From the NCBI RefSeq assembly GCF_001418225.1, contig NZ_LIPT01000013.1, forward strand, positions 22,242 through 86,241: 64,000 nt of DNA. Reading direction: 5' to 3'. Both the position numbers and the translations under genes were made by a program. The notes beneath the pieces are model-generated. The model had not been told where the DNA came from and searched no databases. It saw only the letters and a list, made by a program, of their open reading frames with translations. Positions 62,702-64,000 of the stretch are shown here, in pieces (the stretch's first letter is position 1; every line of letters begins with the position of its first letter). The DNA is from Pannonibacter indicus. GTDB lineage: Bacteria; Pseudomonadota; Alphaproteobacteria; Rhizobiales; Stappiaceae.

Positions 62702-63967
62702 CTAATGGCTGGCAGGCTCGGTTTCGGTGGTGGTCCCGAGATTCTTTTTTCCCCCACTTCGACTTTGCTCAGTACATGCCTTGGCCTGCTTGAGGCGAAG
62801 GGATTGGAGGAAGGCGAGCGCGATCATGGACATCAGCGCGTGTCGGTGCAGGCCTTTCCATGATCGCCCCTCGAAGTGGTCCAGGCCGAGTTCTTCCTTG
62901 AGTTGCTGGTGAGCCTGCTCGCAAACCCAGCGGGCCTTGATGGCGCCGGCGAGTTGCTTGATCGGCGTGTTGGCAGGCAGGTTGGAGAGGTAGTACTTGC
63001 GCTCGCCGGCCGATCGATGTTCCCCGGCGAGCCAGACTTCTTCGCCCGGCAGATGCTGGGCACCCATGTCGTGGATACGCTGCTGCGGTCCGTCCGCGAC
63101 CCTCACGCGAACTGCGGCAAAGCGGGCCGCAAGCTTGCCCTTGGTGCCACGCCGCCAACTGACCTGGCGCCATTTCGCCGCCTCCAGCATGGCTTGTGCC
63201 GATACCGAGGTGATGTCGGGTATCGCGTTCTTTCTCGGGCGTCCGCGAGCGGCAACGGGAAAGACCATGCTGACATCGGCAGGGTAGACCTTCTGCTTGA
63301 ACGGGATACCCACAGCCCAGGCAAGGCCGCGCTCGCTCAGGCCCTGCCGGAAGGATGCCGGGAGGCCATATCCCGCATCGGCCAGGACACAGCCGAAGCG
63401 AACGCCTGCGGCACGGACCCTGTCGATCTCGGCCAGTGCGATCTCCGGCTTGGTCCGGTACGCTCGCAGCCCCTCTGGAACCCCGGCGCGATCAAGGCGG
63501 GCCGCATCACTCGTCCAGCTTTCCGGCAGAAAAAGGCGCAGGCCCACCATCACCGGCACCTCGCGCGAGGCCAGCGTGACCGACACAAGCGTCTGGCAGT
63601 TGGCGTTTTTGCCGAGCGTCGAGGCATACTGCGGCGCCACGCCAACCGAATGCCGCCCTTTCTTGGGCAGAGCCGTATCGTCGATGATCAGCCAGGCATC
63701 GTCGCCACCAACCAGTCGGTCCGCCTCGGCAAGCAACGCCGCCTCAAGCGGTGCTTCGTCCCAGACCCCGCTGCCGGCAAAGTGATGAAGCCGGTCGTAG
63801 CTGACATCGTCGTCCCGTGCAGCCATGGGCTGAACACTCTTGCGATCACCCGGCCCGATCAGCCCCGAAATGTAGGCCGGGCACATCCGGCGCCGCGTCT
63901 TGTTCCGTAGCGCGGCGGCAAACGGCGCAAGCCATGCCTCCAGTTCGTTCCGCCAACCCGTTTCCAT
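62702..63967 (-). mobile_element. IS701-like transposase
   Basis: 421 aa from the ATG at 63967 (AAGGAGGCTGGTG upstream; a GTG just before is also in frame). DDE transposase: WLIIDDTALPKKGRHSVGVA (first Asp), CVLADAGYG (second Asp), and WVCEQAHQQLKEELGLDHFEGRS in two parts (Glu). The gene looks intact. The C-terminal tail carries ACTEQSRSGG, an in-frame insert I do not expect in the family. The right end of the element lies beyond the window; the left inverted end was not recognised in 62600-62701. Confidence 0.85.
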
Positions 63968-64000
63968 CACCAGCCTCCTTGAAAGCTGGCTCCCTATGAA

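Noticed and set aside
62745..62790. Functional significance of the ACTEQSRSGG insert in the IS701-like transposase
   Set aside because: The underlying bases (TACTGAGCAAAGTCGAAGTG) resemble short dispersed repeats seen in other bacteria, but one copy here is not enough to claim an element.

Overview
The window is a GC-rich chromosomal segment of an alphaproteobacterium, most likely of the order Hyphomicrobiales (Rhizobiales). Three kinds of evidence point there. First, conserved gene order: dusB(nifR3)-ntrB-ntrC, ntrY-ntrX-trkA-dat-hfq-hflX-mazG, pdhA-pdhB-pdhC-lpdA-lipA-coq10, and rlpA-dac-tmk-holB-metG-tatD-MBL. Second, a PDH E1-beta that carries its own lipoyl domain. Third, a two-subunit E1. 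A relative of Stappiaceae/Pannonibacter is my best guess, but that rests on general recall and not on a comparison.

Layout. 1-4.7 kb: recG (cut by the window edge) diverges from sdhE and mfd. 4.9-13.5 kb: an FtsB-like protein, the pyruvate dehydrogenase complex (pdhA, pdhB, pdhC, lpdA), two small GlsB/YeaQ membrane proteins, a thioesterase, lipoyl synthase (which makes the cofactor used by pdhB and pdhC) and a Coq10/RatA-type START protein. 13.5-16.5 kb: two paralogous secreted proteins of unknown function, then ispD, ispF and the CinA amidohydrolase domain, all on the minus strand. 16.7-29.3 kb: dusB-ntrBC, an intruding minus-strand RbbA-type ABC export operon, then ntrYX. 29.4-34.7 kb: trkA, D-amino-acid aminotransferase, hfq, hflX, mazG.

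34.8-46.8 kb is a catabolic locus for reductive pyrimidine (or hydantoin-like) degradation. It has a NitT/TauT-type ABC importer (two permeases and an ATPase, no binding protein here), dihydropyrimidinase, an N-carbamoyl amino acid hydrolase, CoA-acylating semialdehyde dehydrogenase and an omega-amino-acid:pyruvate aminotransferase. Opposite lie two tandem RutR-type TetR regulators. The divergent promoter carries two near-perfect RutR boxes three helical turns apart. This operon is interrupted twice by small nuclease-fold genes next to palindromic repeats: DUF559 at 37.8-38.1 kb, and GIY-YIG at 40.4-40.7 kb. The GIY-YIG gene lies exactly between two inverted copies of a repeat that also occurs as an empty pair at 20.4 kb. 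I consider this repeat-nuclease unit the best candidate for an under-described mobile system in the window.

47-54 kb: a small Lys-rich secreted protein, arfB, a decayed noncoding stretch, recX, and an EmrAB-type efflux pair divergent from its TetR repressor, with a clear operator overlapping the promoter. 53.3-61.0 kb: a long minus-strand housekeeping cluster. 61.0-62.1 kb: 1.1 kb without a credible gene, but with a perfect CRP-type box, strong inverted repeats and a short tandem repeat. 62.1-64 kb: tRNA-Ser(UGA), an internally deleted IS5-family element and an IS701-like transposase, so the 3' side of the tRNA looks like an insertion site.
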